Source: Hypericum androsaemum | Lineage: Eukaryota > Streptophyta > Magnoliopsida > Malpighiales > Hypericaceae | DNA length: 64,000 nucleotides | Direction of reading: 5' to 3' | Assembly (NCBI GenBank): GCA_963995505.1 | Contig: OZ023190.1 | Location: forward strand, 12,332,092-12,396,091 | Shown: piece by piece, positions 1 through 10,766 of the stretch | Position numbering within the stretch: the first letter of the stretch is position 1 | Layout of the letters: every line of letters starts with the position of its first letter | The notes under the pieces: model-generated | Database searches by the model: none | What the model saw: the letters and a program-made list of their open reading frames with translations, nothing else | Told to the model about the DNA's origin: nothing | Made by a program: the position numbers and the translations under genes

Positions 1-1771
1 GTTTGCTAAGTTATGATACAATGGGTCACCCAAAATGGGGTCCATGCCGATTCTGAAAATGAGATTCCAGGACCAAATCCGGCCCCTTATCCATGATCCT
101 GTATATATTTTTTATTCCTTATAAAAGTGTATAAATTGACTCTAAAGCGTGTCTCGCTCCAGGAGACAGCCTCTCTTTCATGTCACCAATTACTGGGTCT
201 CATGTGATTCGCTTAAGATTTTTATATCTCATCTTCCTTTCTAATTAACAGTCCATAAATTTACACAACATATAGTAGTACAGTTGTTGTCACCCTCACA
301 CTGCAGGAATATTTTAAATATATAAAAATAAAAATGAAACCATATAAATTATTACTTTTTTCCCGAATCACATAGTATGCAAACATCTAACATTTCAACT
401 AATTTAAATTGGATTTAATTTTAGGTAAATGCTTTACTTTATGTGGTTTGGTCATACAACACTAGCCCGTGATTTTAATAATGTTCGAACAAGTAGTTTT
501 CTCTAGTTAATATCTCACTATTTAAAAAATATTGGAAAAGCTGCTTAGTATCATTAAATTAAAATGTGAAAAATAAATCAGAAAAAAGTTCACATAAAAC
601 ATATTTAAATAATGGAGTGTAAACTATATAAACATTAATCACTCCATTGGACATTTTTTACACATATTAATGATATGCAAGTCATCAAACTATATGGTAC
701 TAAAGTAGATTTGTCTTCAATTTTAAAATAACTAGTCTTTTACAAGTAAGTTTGTTTCGTTCCAAAAACTCAGAAACTATATACATAATCAAATATTAAC
801 TACCGGCTGCTCGTGTACCTTAATTTTCGTCTGGGTTGTAGCGGAGGAGAAACTAAAATAAGATCCTCGAATCCTGGCACCGGATACAGTGCCTTATTTT
901 GTAAATTGGGAATTGGAGATACGGCCAAAATGTGCACTAAATATATATTTCACCCTCGTGGATGAGGCCGAGCAGAGGAAGAAAATAAAGGAGGATCGCC
1001 GGAAAAGGGAGGATCCCAGTTAAATACTTCAATTGCCAGTGTCCAATTGTCAGTGTTTCTACTTCCTATCAGTTTTACCACCTGCAACGGTAAAAAAAAT
1101 CCACAGCCAATAGAATATTTCAACATAGTAACGAGATGAATCTTAAATAAAAAGGCATTTGGACTAATCGTATAAGATGTTAACGAATTGATTGATGTCA
1201 TGGATTCAATCCTTTTTAGGTGTAAAAATTTAACTTAAAAAGAACAAGATAAATCTTGATGAAAATTTAATCCCAATGTAACGCAGAACCAAATGTTGCT
1301 TTCCTCCATAAAATATATGTGTAGCATTTTTAGAGAAATGATTTTGGCCGTGCCATGGTTATACGAAAACAACTAGTGGTTATTAGTTATGAGGGTGATT
1401 GACTTATTTATAAATTTAATTAATTTATTTATTCATCGTCTTAAAATTTTAAATTGGATACGAAGAACGATGATGATTTTTTACACTTCGAGCTTGATCT
1501 CGGTCTTATACACAAATCTCATATCTTCACTCTATTTTTACCTTTGAGCTAGACCGATTTAACAAGATACATGTACATACGTGATGTGATATGGGACAAA
1601 TTTTATAAGTTTCTATCGTTTTCCACACAGAATCAGCATTATACTTGCATATTCTCGGAGATCAACTTGAATTAGGTTACAGAGATCTACCTCCAGGAAA
1701 AAGTGAATGGGAACATGGGGGCTTAGAAAAAGAATATAATTATTGGCGATTGCCGCGGTTAAGGATTAAAG
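1..1771. other. AT-rich spacer, no gene seen
   Basis: No frame reads as a recognisable protein, and the only open frame of note (950-1201, minus) is short and low in complexity. The sequence is AT-rich plant intergenic DNA. I see no paired terminal repeats or LTR ends here. Confidence 0.6.
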
Positions 1772-2210
1772 ATTGCTGCAATTGTTAGGAATCACGAAGG
1801 TCATATTATAGATGGTCATGCCACCTTAGCTCTTGCCTCTTCACCTCTAGAGGTTGACCTGTTGGCGATTCGGTTTGCGGTGAAGCTGATCTTTCACTCA
1901 CATGCTGCATCTACGACAATTCTAGAAACTGATTATCGTATAACTTATTCTTTTCTTAGTGATCCACAATCTTGATTGAAACTTAAAATTGCTAATTTTT
2001 TAGTTTGAAAGGGATATCCAAGCTCTTCCAGGTTGTACATTGAACTATACCTCTCACTCAAACGACTCAAACAACAAGATTGCTGATTGTTTGAGCAAGA
2101 GATGTAGGCTGGCAACTCTTCTGATGAACTGGGTGGTAATTAGCACCCAGAGATTATCGAACTGTTGTATACTGAATCAGTCCCTTATTACAAGTAACTA
2201 GTTCTTTAAC
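1772..2210 (+). pseudogene. RNase H-like (RVT_3 type) retroelement fragment
   Basis: Read in frame from 1772, the sequence gives a stretch beginning IAAIVRNHEGHIIDGHA, then SSPLEVDLLAIRFAVKL and ILETDYRI. This is the pattern of the RNase H-like domain carried by many plant LINEs and their derivatives (SSPLEAELLAxxxAL followed by LESD). A stop and a frame change near 1975 are followed by a second piece, ERDIQALPGCTLNYTSHSNDSNN with KIADCLSKR, which matches the C-terminal half of the same domain (NxxAdxLAK). The usual LESD acidic residue is kept as ETD. There is no start codon, and the frame is broken, so this is a dead scrap and not a host gene. No flanking duplication was found. Confidence 0.65.
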
Positions 2211-3684
2211 CCTAAAAAATAATAGAATTAAATTGTCCATCACCGAAGATGATTTAAACATTGAATATATTAGCAATGATTTTAATAAATCTGAGTGAGG
2301 AGGATGGAATAATAGAGGGAAATGTGGATCAAACATGCCCACGCCCTTCCACCCAAAAAAAAATGCCCACGCCCTTCAAAAGGGGAGAGAGTATGTATGT
2401 ACATGAAGTGTATATACGTGTCCACGCATTTAATTTCGGAAAAGTAGAGTTATTTTAATTTAAATAAATATTTTGAATTTGAATATTAGAAGTTCAACTT
2501 TCTTAAAATTTGACAATAAATTTTATTTAAATTTTGTTTCTTGAATCTGTATTTATTAGTTTTTTTTTAAATCTGTATTTATTAGTTTAGTAAGAGATAG
2601 CATCTAAGTTTGATAAATATAAATAAAAACAAACAAACGCAACATCATAGAAAACTTATAATTTTTTCTGTCTTTTCCTTTTTATTTTGTTCATTAACCA
2701 CCAATCACTGCTGAGAATAAAAACAAATTCCATCAGCCCCACCAACCGAAAACCAACAAGTGAAAGCTAACGCTTCTCTTTATTATCCATTTTAAGTCGT
2801 CTCCACAATCATCGACCAACTAAAAACCATACGAAGATTTTAAGGAAAAAGGATAATCAAGGCTGGAAAAAAAATTATATTGTTTCCAAAATGTGTGATG
2901 GTACATATATATGTTCGTAACGGCATCGCATTTAAAGATTATATACTTTATTAATGGAGAGAAAAAGGTTGTTTATTTATACGGTTTAAATCTGAAAAAA
3001 TTGATTCTCTAATAATATGGTGTCCGGATAAAAAAGACGCTGGAACTTTCTCTTTAAATGCATGCGGAGAGCATCTACAAATCTGAGCATAAAAGCTTTA
3101 GAAAATAGTTGGGTTTGCAACAACCTAAATGTCTAATCGAGGAGAAATTAATGATACTATAACATGTAAATAATTATTCTCAAACTTAGACTTTTAAATG
3201 TTATTTTAATCAACATTAAACAATAACATATTTTTTTATTACTAAACTGATAAATTAAAGTGGTTCTAGAAAAATTGATAAACCAAAGTTTTCACTTTCT
3301 TCGTTAGTTTCTTACCTTTTAAAAAATCATTAATCTCTTATTTCTTTGCTTTTGTACCACTTTGATATCCGTCTCATCACTTACTAATGGTTAGTTAATC
3401 TATTTTTAAGTAATATTAAAACTTATAAGGAAGTGATTTTTATAATTACGTATATATACCAAATTAACGTTTTGTACCATGTGTTCGCCAGTCGAGTTAA
3501 AGACGATGATGTTTCAAGACTGTTGGGCATGCAGCCGTCGTGAACCTGCCCGGAAAAAAAAATGTAAATTACATGAGATTGAATTCCCAATTTAAATGTA
3601 CATGGACTAAATTCTGAAAAAATAAAAATACAGAGCGTTAAAATAGACTTTTTCTTAAATTATTTAAGCTTTTCGTGAAGAGGA
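2211..3684. other. AT-rich spacer, no gene seen
   Basis: Only short chance reading frames occur. There are several oligo-A and oligo-T runs but no paired terminal repeats that I can place. Confidence 0.55.
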
Positions 3685-3693
3685 TTAAATAAA

Positions 3694-4822
3694 GGGAAAA
3701 GTGCACTTTAGTACCCTGTGGTATCGCAAAAAAATTCCGTTAGTACCCTGTAGTTTAAAACGTATCAATTGAGTCATACTTATTCCAATTAACATCAATT
3801 AGAGGCCCGGGCAGCTGCCCGGACCTGCCCGAACCTACCCGACCGCTGCCCGAACTACGTGGCCAGCCACGTCACCAAATTTTGATGGCGTGGCGCCACG
3901 TGGACATCCTCCTCCTCCGCCTCCTCCCCTCCTCCTCCTCCCCCCGCGTACTCCTCCTCCTCCTCCCCCCGCGTCCTCCTCCTCCTCCTCCTCCCCGCGT
4001 CCTCCTCCTCCTCCTCCCCCGCGTCCTCCTCCTCCTCCTCCTCCCCGCGTCCTCCTCCTCCTCCTCCTCCTCCCCCCGCGTCCTCCTCCTCCCCCCGCGT
4101 CCTCCTCCTCCTCCTCCTCCCCGCGTCCTCCTCCTCCTCCTCCCCCCGCGTCCTCCTCCTCCCCCCGCGTCCTCCTCCTCCTCCTCCTCCTCCTCCTCCT
4201 CCTCCTCCTCCCCCCGCGTCCTCCTCCTCCTCCTCCCCGCGTCCTCCTCCTCCTCCTCCCCCCGCGTCCTCCTCCTCCTCCTCCTCCCCCCGCGTCCTCC
4301 TCCTCCTCCTCCTCCCCCTCCCCACGTCCTCCTCCTCCTCCTCCCCCGCTTCCTCCTCCTCCTCCTCCTCCCCCCGCGTCCTCCTCCTCCTCCTCCTCCC
4401 CCTGCGTCCTCCTCCTCCTCCTCCTCCCCCCGCATCCTCCTCCTCCTCCTCCCCCCGCGTCCTCCTCCTCCTCCCCACGTCCTCCTCCTCCTCCTCCTCC
4501 CCCAGCGTCCTCCTCCTCCTCCCCACGTCCTCCTCCTCCTCCTCCCCCGCTTCCTCCTCCTCCTCCTCCTCCCCCCGCGTCCTCCTCCTCCCCGCGCCCT
4601 CCTCCTCCTCCTCTCCACGTGGCGCCACGTCATCAAAATTTGGTGACGGGCTGGCCACGTAGTTCGGGCAGCGGTCGGGTAGGTTCGGGCAGGTCCGGGC
4701 AGCTGCCCGGGCCTCTAATTGATGTTAATTGGAATAAGTATGACTCAATTGATACGTTTTAAACTACAGGGTACTGACGGGATTTTTTGCGATACCACAG
4801 GGTACTAAAGTGGACTTTTCCC
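3694..4822. mobile_element. Non-autonomous MULE-like TIR element with pyrimidine-tract core
   Basis: The element starts GGGAAAAGTGCACTTTAGTA and ends with the near-exact inverse, ...TACTAAAGTGGACTTTTCCC. The inverted repeats run about 215 bases on each side, through a CCGGGCAGCTGCCCGG motif and up to GTGGCGCCACGTGG. Both flanks carry the 9-bp direct repeat TTAAATAAA (3685-3693 and 4823-4831). Long TIRs with a 9-bp TSD are the hallmark of Mutator-like elements. The core contains no transposase, only a tandem CCTCCT/CCCCGCG pyrimidine tract. The long open frames across it are artefacts of the triplet repeat. Confidence 0.88.
3907..4615. repeat. About 700-bp (CCT)n/CCCCGCG polypyrimidine tandem array
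   Basis: The + strand is almost pure pyrimidine, built from runs of CCT interrupted every 15-30 bases by CCCCGCG or CCCACG. It fills the centre of the MULE-like element at 3694-4822. All six frames look open in places because the triplet array avoids stop codons; none of these frames is a plausible protein. A mirror-symmetric homopurine-homopyrimidine tract of this length can in principle form triplex DNA. Confidence 0.9.
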
Positions 4823-4831
4823 TTAAATAAA

Positions 4832-5165
4832 CAAATGGAAGCGGATAAAACCGGGGAAGTTGGAAGGAGGAAGGAAAATGCCAAAATCCCCAATAAATGT
4901 GATCAAGGAAAGGCCCCGTGGTTTCCCGTGAGCTGCTTTTAAAGTCTCCCTCCTCCCCCAACCCCCCCTCTTTCTCTCTATTCTCTAGTCTCTTCTCACT
5001 CGCAAGGTAGAGACGGTTTCTTCTATTCGTCTTCTTTAAATGAATAAAAAGTAACCGAGCCAAAGCTAATGAGATTCTTCCTATTTTAATTATCTCGTTG
5101 CAGGAATCGGCCGAACGAAATCGGAGAATAACGCGTCGGAAGTTGGAGAGATAAATTTTAACGGT
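4832..5165 (+). promoter_or_regulatory. Promoter and 5' leader region of the bHLH gene
   Basis: This is the only space between the MULE-like element and the bHLH start codon. A CT-rich stretch (4940-4995) precedes a pyrimidine tract ending in TTGCAG at 5098-5103, which would suit an intron acceptor in the 5' leader. I cannot fix a TATA box or the transcription start. The transposon end lies about 340 bases upstream of the ATG, so the upstream promoter may lie inside or beyond it. Confidence 0.35.
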
Positions 5166-5825
5166 ATGGAAACGGTGACGCGTGGCATCGAAGCGAACGC
5201 CGATGACACGTCATCGCTCGAGCAGAGGAGCCCCAAGCGGAGGAAAGTATCGCACCTCGACGCCTCCCCGTGCCTCTCTGGACGACCGGAGGACGGCGAC
5301 CGTTTAAACGCCTGCAAGTGGACGACCGAGGCGGAGCGCCGGATCTACTCCACCAAGCTAGTCGAGGCGCTCCGGCGTACTCGCCGGCCGTCGTCGTCGT
5401 CCTCTGCCCCTTCCGTCGGATGCAGGCAGGTTAGGGAGACGGCGGACAGGGTGCTGGCGGTGGCCGCCAGGGGGACCACGCGGTGGAGTCGCGCGATCCT
5501 GACCGGCCGGGCCATGAGGATGCGGTTGAGGAGGTTTAGGAAGGTTAAGAAGGCGACCGGCGAGCCCCGGCCGAGGAGGAAGGAACTCAACCGGCGGATA
5601 CCGCCGGTGGAGAAGAGGCTGCGCGTGTTAGGCCGGTTGGTTCCCGGTTGCCGGAAGGTGAAGTTTTCCAGCCTGTTGGAGGAGACCACCGACTACATCT
5701 CCGCCTTGGAGATGCAAGTGAAGGCCATGGCCGCCCTCGCCGAGCTCCTCGCCGGAGCCGGAGGAAACTCGCCACCGGATACGGCGGCTGATAGCGATAA
5801 CCGCAATCGTGACGACTCGAGTTGA
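5166..5825 (+). CDS. Atypical bHLH transcription factor, AIF/bHLH147-149 type
   Basis: An intact single-exon frame of 219 residues. Residues 91-112 (RETADRVLAVAARGTTRWSR) and the C-terminal helix-loop-helix at about 139-195 (RVLGRLVPGCRKVKFSSLLE, then ETTDYISALEMQVKAM) are the signature of the plant bHLH147/148/149/150 group, which includes the ATBS1-interacting factors (AIFs). In that family the basic region lacks the His-Glu-Arg residues that contact an E-box. The proteins act in the nucleus mainly by dimerising with other HLH proteins in brassinosteroid and cell-elongation control. Here the segment before helix 1 is Arg/Lys-rich but likewise lacks the canonical residues. An N-terminal KRRK (residues 24-27) could be a nuclear localisation signal. 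The coding region is much richer in G+C than the flanks. The exact family member cannot be told from the sequence alone. Confidence 0.88.
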   Translation: METVTRGIEANADDTSSLEQRSPKRRKVSHLDASPCLSGRPEDGDRLNACKWTTEAERRIYSTKLVEALRRTRRPSSSSSAPSVGCRQVRETADRVLAVAARGTTRWSRAILTGRAMRMRLRRFRKVKKATGEPRPRRKELNRRIPPVEKRLRVLGRLVPGCRKVKFSSLLEETTDYISALEMQVKAMAALAELLAGAGGNSPPDTAADSDNRNRDDSS

Positions 5826-7862
5826 GTCAGAGAAGAAGATGGTTCAGAGTTTTCTTCTCTTTTTATCTTTTTTTTTTCTGTTAAGGTATATTACGTCAGG
5901 TGTTCTTTAATTTTACTATTTAAATTATAATATTTTCCTCTCTCTCATGTAATGTTCTTGATCCTATATAATTTTTTTTGCATTTTTTGTAAGCTTTCTT
6001 TTTACCCCACCTTTTGAGTCTTGGGCATTAATTTTTTTTTTTGCATCTTCTTGTATACATAAACGGTAGGCCTCTCAAATTCAATTTCTTGTTTCTCTCT
6101 CACTTTCGTATATTTTTAATTAGCACTTACCTACATTACCATGTGGGTTAGGCAATGCCAACTGATATAGGATTTTGTTTTATCAAAAAAGGTGTCGTAA
6201 TGTAGAGTGGAAGTGGCCATCTTCTTGTCCTAGTATTTCATTTTTGGTTACTACAACTTGCATTTTGTTGTTATTATTATTGTTGAATTCATTCAATGAT
6301 GCACTGAACCTAACCTAATCTCGTTTATGAGACTCCAATTAGAAATCCCCCATCTTTATTTATTTAAAGATTGGTGTTTTGTCATTAGTGTTTGGAATAA
6401 CCGAGAGCTAAATAATTGCTGCGGGTTTCCATGGACAACTTTCATTGATATCGGGAGTTAATATTGAAGTACATTATGGTCCGATTTATTTTCCCGCTTG
6501 AAATTGATCGGTAATGTTCATATAGATGAAATCTTGACCACTCTGTTCGTCGTATAGAAAGTAGGAACCGAGGCAAGAAATGTTAAAACTATCAAAATAT
6601 TGTCAATCACAAGGTATGACCAAAATTTGGAAGAGAGTTTAAAGGTAGATTAAAAAAAGCAAAATAATTTCTAATTAGTGGACATAATTTCCCTTATGTA
6701 TGCGATTTGATAATGAGACTCGTATTTTACTATTACCATAAACAAAATCCAAAAACAGCCCCGAAAGTTAAAAAAAAAAAGAAAATTTAGGCAATTTGGC
6801 CTAAATTTTGGACTTCTAAACTATATTGGATTTTGTTTCTCTCCCAATTAAAGTTTTCCATTTCTGCAAAAGTTGAAAATTACCGACCTTTGAGAAAATA
6901 AATTGGACCGATTATCATTCTATCCTTTTAGAGCCCCGAAATATGTGCACTGGCCAAAGGTGAAAGGCGGAGACCGTGGAGTGACTAGTCCCAAGTGAAG
7001 TGAGACCCAGCATCATCAACAACTAGCTAGTGCTTTCATTTCCTTGCCTCCGCTCTTACCATTGGCATGTGCCTTAATGGCCCTACAATTTTTCATTTCC
7101 AAGCACACCGACCTCTAATAGTAATTAGGCCTCACTTGGGCCGGCCCCACACCCACGAATGGCTTGCATGTGAGTTTGAACTGTGAATGCCAAGCAAAAC
7201 TCCTCCAAATCACATGCGCCCTGCGACTTTTCTCACTCCCCGCCGCTGATCAACTAGTCTCCATAATATACTTACCCATTCTCAATCATCATCCGTTCTA
7301 TTACATTTGTTACAGAAGAATAACAGCCACATCCTCGGCTTCGGATTGTTGGATGGTTGTTTTAGAACTTGAAACTACACCCAACATTTCTGCAGTACCA
7401 CTGAGCACGTACAAAGTAATTCGGAAATACTCGAACCATTTTATTAGCCTCAGTTGGTTACCAGTAGTAAATTAGGTTAGATTAGTCGGTTCGACGAATA
7501 TCGAATTCATATTGGTCGGCCTAATTGCTTAACAATAATCAGGTGGTTTCAAATAAATCTATGCTAGTCATATCAGGTGAAATATTGATATAATACATAA
7601 AATTTATTTTTTCATACCACACCTGGTATCTAGACATCTAATAGACCGACTAATTACTAGGTTCTATCTGAGTAAGACTTTTGAAATGTGTCAACGTTGT
7701 ATCAATAAATATTCAACACTTGCATAATAATTTGAACTTGAAGAATTCTTAGTTAATTATGTAATTTGATATAAGTACATAAACTTTGATGGTTTATGTA
7801 ATTTGGTTTGGAATATTTTTGGTGACTACGTTATTTTCGTACCTAGATATCGTTTATCATTT
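5826..7862. other. 3' flank of bHLH gene and AT-rich spacer
   Basis: The first 250 bases or so are T-rich and probably hold the 3' untranslated region and poly(A) site of the bHLH gene. Beyond that I see only AT-rich intergenic DNA. The 103-codon frame at 7164-7475 has no recognisable content. Confidence 0.5.
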
Positions 7863-7870
7863 GCTGTACG

Positions 7871-8534
7871 TAAGGGTGAGCATTCGGATAATCCGAATTA
7901 TCCGAATTTCTTATTATCCGAAATATCCGAAACTAGTATTTTTCAATCCGAATCCGAATCCGAAATCCGAACTATCCGAAATCCAAAATCCGAAATTATT
8001 TCGGATTCGGACTCGGATAATCCGAATTATCCGAATTTTAAATCTTCAAGCAATTCCAAACATTTCCAAGCAATTCCATTTCCATTTCCAACCAGTTCCA
8101 TCAAAATTTTTACATCTCCATTTTAAACAATTCAAATTTGTATTTACGGTTTCAGATTGATATTTTGATTTTTGCTCTGACCTCTCGACTCTCATCGACC
8201 CCAACTAGCTTTCTAATTTTATTTAGGGCTTCTAATGGGCTTTAGTTTTTTTATTTTATTTAGGTTCAGCCGTGAGCACTTGTAGACTTGTAGTGTAGTC
8301 ATCTTCCAATATATTATATATGTTACATATGTATTAAAATCGGCCTAGCCCACTATAATATATTATATATGTATTTAAAAATTCGGATATTCGGATAATC
8401 CGAATTTATGTTTTTTCTATCCGAATCCGAATCCGAATCCGAAATAAAAATTTTGGATAATCCGAATCCGAATCCGAAAAAAAATTCGGATATCGGATTC
8501 AGATATCGGATATCGGATTTTTTGCTCATCCCTA
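7871..8534. mobile_element. hAT-type MITE rich in TCCGAA repeats
   Basis: The element begins TAAGGGTGAGCA and ends with the inverse, TGCTCATCCCTA. It is flanked by the perfect 8-bp duplication GCTGTACG (7863-7870 and 8535-8542). The 8-bp TSD and TAGGGATGAGCA-type ends are diagnostic of non-autonomous hAT elements. Subterminal zones on both sides consist of degenerate (TATCCGAA)n and (AATCCG)n repeats in opposite orientations, so the ends can pair. No transposase is encoded. Confidence 0.9.
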
Positions 8535-8799
8535 GCTGTACGTCTGATAGGCGTTATCTGGTAACTTTGGCGTAATTTTTAATATAACCTCCTCTCGTGA
8601 ATTCATTTTTTAGGTAATGATAAGTTACTTATAAAAAAACTTTGCTGGTTTAACTGGACGATCTCTTACTATTATTAGAAGCGAAATCCATGGTGCTCAT
8701 TTGGTGATTACTGACATCCCAACCAGTTCCGGAGAGGCAAAATTGATGTCGTGTACTGCACAGACAGCGTAAAAATTTAATGCTAAATTGCCGAACCTT

Positions 8800-10526
8800 T
8801 TTTTTTTTTGATAAGTTGATTTATTGAGTAATATTTACAACCTAACAAGTGTAAAAGAGATTACACTTGAAACACCAAACTAATTACAAAGAACCCCCAG
8901 TCGGCCTCAATTCTTACCGGATTGCAAATATAAAATAACATCTTGATTGTTTATCTCCTTCGAAATGTTTGCCCAAATCAGCCACTCTTGGACATGGTAG
9001 TGAATAGAAAGCATGAGAAGTTCTCGATGACATTCAACTTCATCAAAAATAGTACGATTGCGATGAAGCCAAATTCCCCACATAACCGCACCAAATATCA
9101 CAAACCAAACCTTCCCGAGCATACCACCACTGACGAGACCCATCCACTGAGATAAGCAGCTCTCGACTGTTTCTCCGCCACACCATCGCACCCCCACCAA
9201 GTTGACATAGAAATTCCAAATCGGCCAAGTGAAATCACAATTGAAAAATAAGTGAGCTTCCGTTTCATCCTGATTCCCACAAAAAGGGCATAGGCAATCC
9301 CACGGATCCAGTCTATGCATTCTGATCAGATTACATCGAGTAGGGAGCCTGTTTTGAATCAAGAGCCAAAGAAAACATTGTACTTTGTATGGAATTGTAT
9401 TAATCCAGACCGCCTCCAGTATAGGTGTAGGAGTCATACCCTGATAAGATCTCTGTCGCATCTCTTTTGTGGTATAACAACCTCCCACACTTGATCCCCA
9501 TCTAATGTTATCATTTCTTTGATTGAACACTACTGAATGTAGCATCTCATGCAACAATTTACACTCTTCTTCCTCCCAAGCTCGAAGAGTCCGTCTCCAG
9601 GTCAAGTTCCAGGTGCAATTTTGACCATCCCAAACACAACAGTCCCTCACTTTGGATGATTTCTGAAGTGAGATGGAAAATAATCTTTGGAAAGTCATAT
9701 TCAAAGGGGCATCAACTAGCCATGAATCTGTCCAGAAGAAAAAACTTGTTCCATCACCAAGGCAAAGCTTACATTCTGCCATAAAATCTTGAGTTACTCT
9801 TGGATTGTCTCTTGCCATTGCCACAATATCTGACCAAGTCCCTGTCCTTAACGTTGATACAGGATAAGCCAATGACCTAGTTGGGCAGTACTGGTGTATG
9901 CTTGCTACAGTTTTTGCCCATATTGAATTACCATTCACCATGAAATTCCACAACCATTTCAAAAGTAGACAATTATTCTTCAGAGTGAGACTCTCCAGCC
10001 CAATGCCCCCAAACTCCTTTGGCCTTACCACATTTTCCCATTTAACTAATGAGTTCTTCTTCATATCAGTATTTCCGCACCATAGGAAGCGTCTAATTTT
10101 CTTCTCAATCTCTCTTAGTACCCCTTTTGGAATCTTGTAAATAGATAAGAAATATATAGGTAGGGCACAAAGGACAGACCTGATCAGTGTGATTCTTCCT
10201 CCTAAAGACAGGAAGTTCCCTTTCCATAGCACCAATTTCTTCTCTATTGCATCAATGACAGGCTTCCAATAACACAATCTTCTCATGTTACAACCTATCG
10301 GCAGTCCCAAGTACTTCAGTGGAAGTTTCTCCCAATTACAGCCCCATGTTTGCAAAGCATAGTCCATATTTTTTTGCTCTACATTGACCGCGTACGTAGT
10401 CGTCTTAGTCTTGTTTAGCTCCAGACCTGAAGCCAATCCGAAAACAAGAACAATATGATGCAGATTGGTGATGCTTACTTCACAATTTGCAGAGAAAAGG
10501 AGCGTATCATAGATAACACTCACAAT
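8800..10526 (-). mobile_element. 5'-truncated LINE retrotransposon (RT C-terminus plus zf-RVT)
   Basis: A run of T at the low end (to 8809) is the poly(A) tail of a minus-strand LINE. The 12-bp direct repeat TTGCCGAACCTT lies at 8788-8799 and 10527-10538 and marks target-primed insertion. The encoded frame (down to 8907) is open. It starts inside the reverse transcriptase just after the catalytic YxDD box (TLLFS remains), continues through LKYLGLPIG, LSLGGRITLIRSVL and the LP..FLSIYKIPKGV segment typical of plant LINE RT C-termini, and ends with a zf-RVT domain (CPFCGNQDETEAHLFFNC). Loss of everything upstream, including the RT active site and endonuclease, makes it immobile. The frame can be extended through the flank to 10571, but those first residues are not LINE. 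Confidence 0.9.
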
Positions 10527-10581
10527 TTGCCGAACCTTGCCAGCTTGCTCGACACATAACATAGATAACACTCAGAATTTG
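10508..10581. repeat. 22-bp direct repeat at the LINE 5' junction
   Basis: A 22-base segment at 10508-10529 (CATAGATAACACTCAC then AATTTG) recurs with one mismatch at 10560-10581. The outer copy is flanking DNA and the inner copy sits between LINE sequence and the target-site duplication. It therefore looks like flank copied into the junction during insertion. Confidence 0.75.
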
Positions 10582-10766
10582 TAAATATTTTTTTTGAAAG
10601 GTAATTTGTAAATATTATACTACTTATTTTAGGATGAAATAAAATTCAAATTGTAAAAAAGAGAGTAGGGGTTGCCTCAAAGCCTCTCATTTTCAGGAAT
10701 TAAGAGCGTACACGTGTGCCAGGATGAAAATGAAATCGCCAATCTTTTTCCAGGACAGACAGGTGG

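Noticed and set aside
3855..4762. Overlapping long open frames (250-290 codons) on both strands
   Set aside because: They are translations of the CCT/GGA tandem array inside a transposon, giving poly-Leu/Pro/Ser or poly-Glu/Arg/Gly; none has a domain.
5345..5689. Minus-strand frame of 114 codons inside the bHLH gene
   Set aside because: It is a shadow of the GC-rich bHLH coding region on the other strand.
7786..8160. Frame of 124 codons over the TCCGAA repeats
   Set aside because: It lies across the hAT MITE boundary and its subterminal repeats and has no protein-like content.
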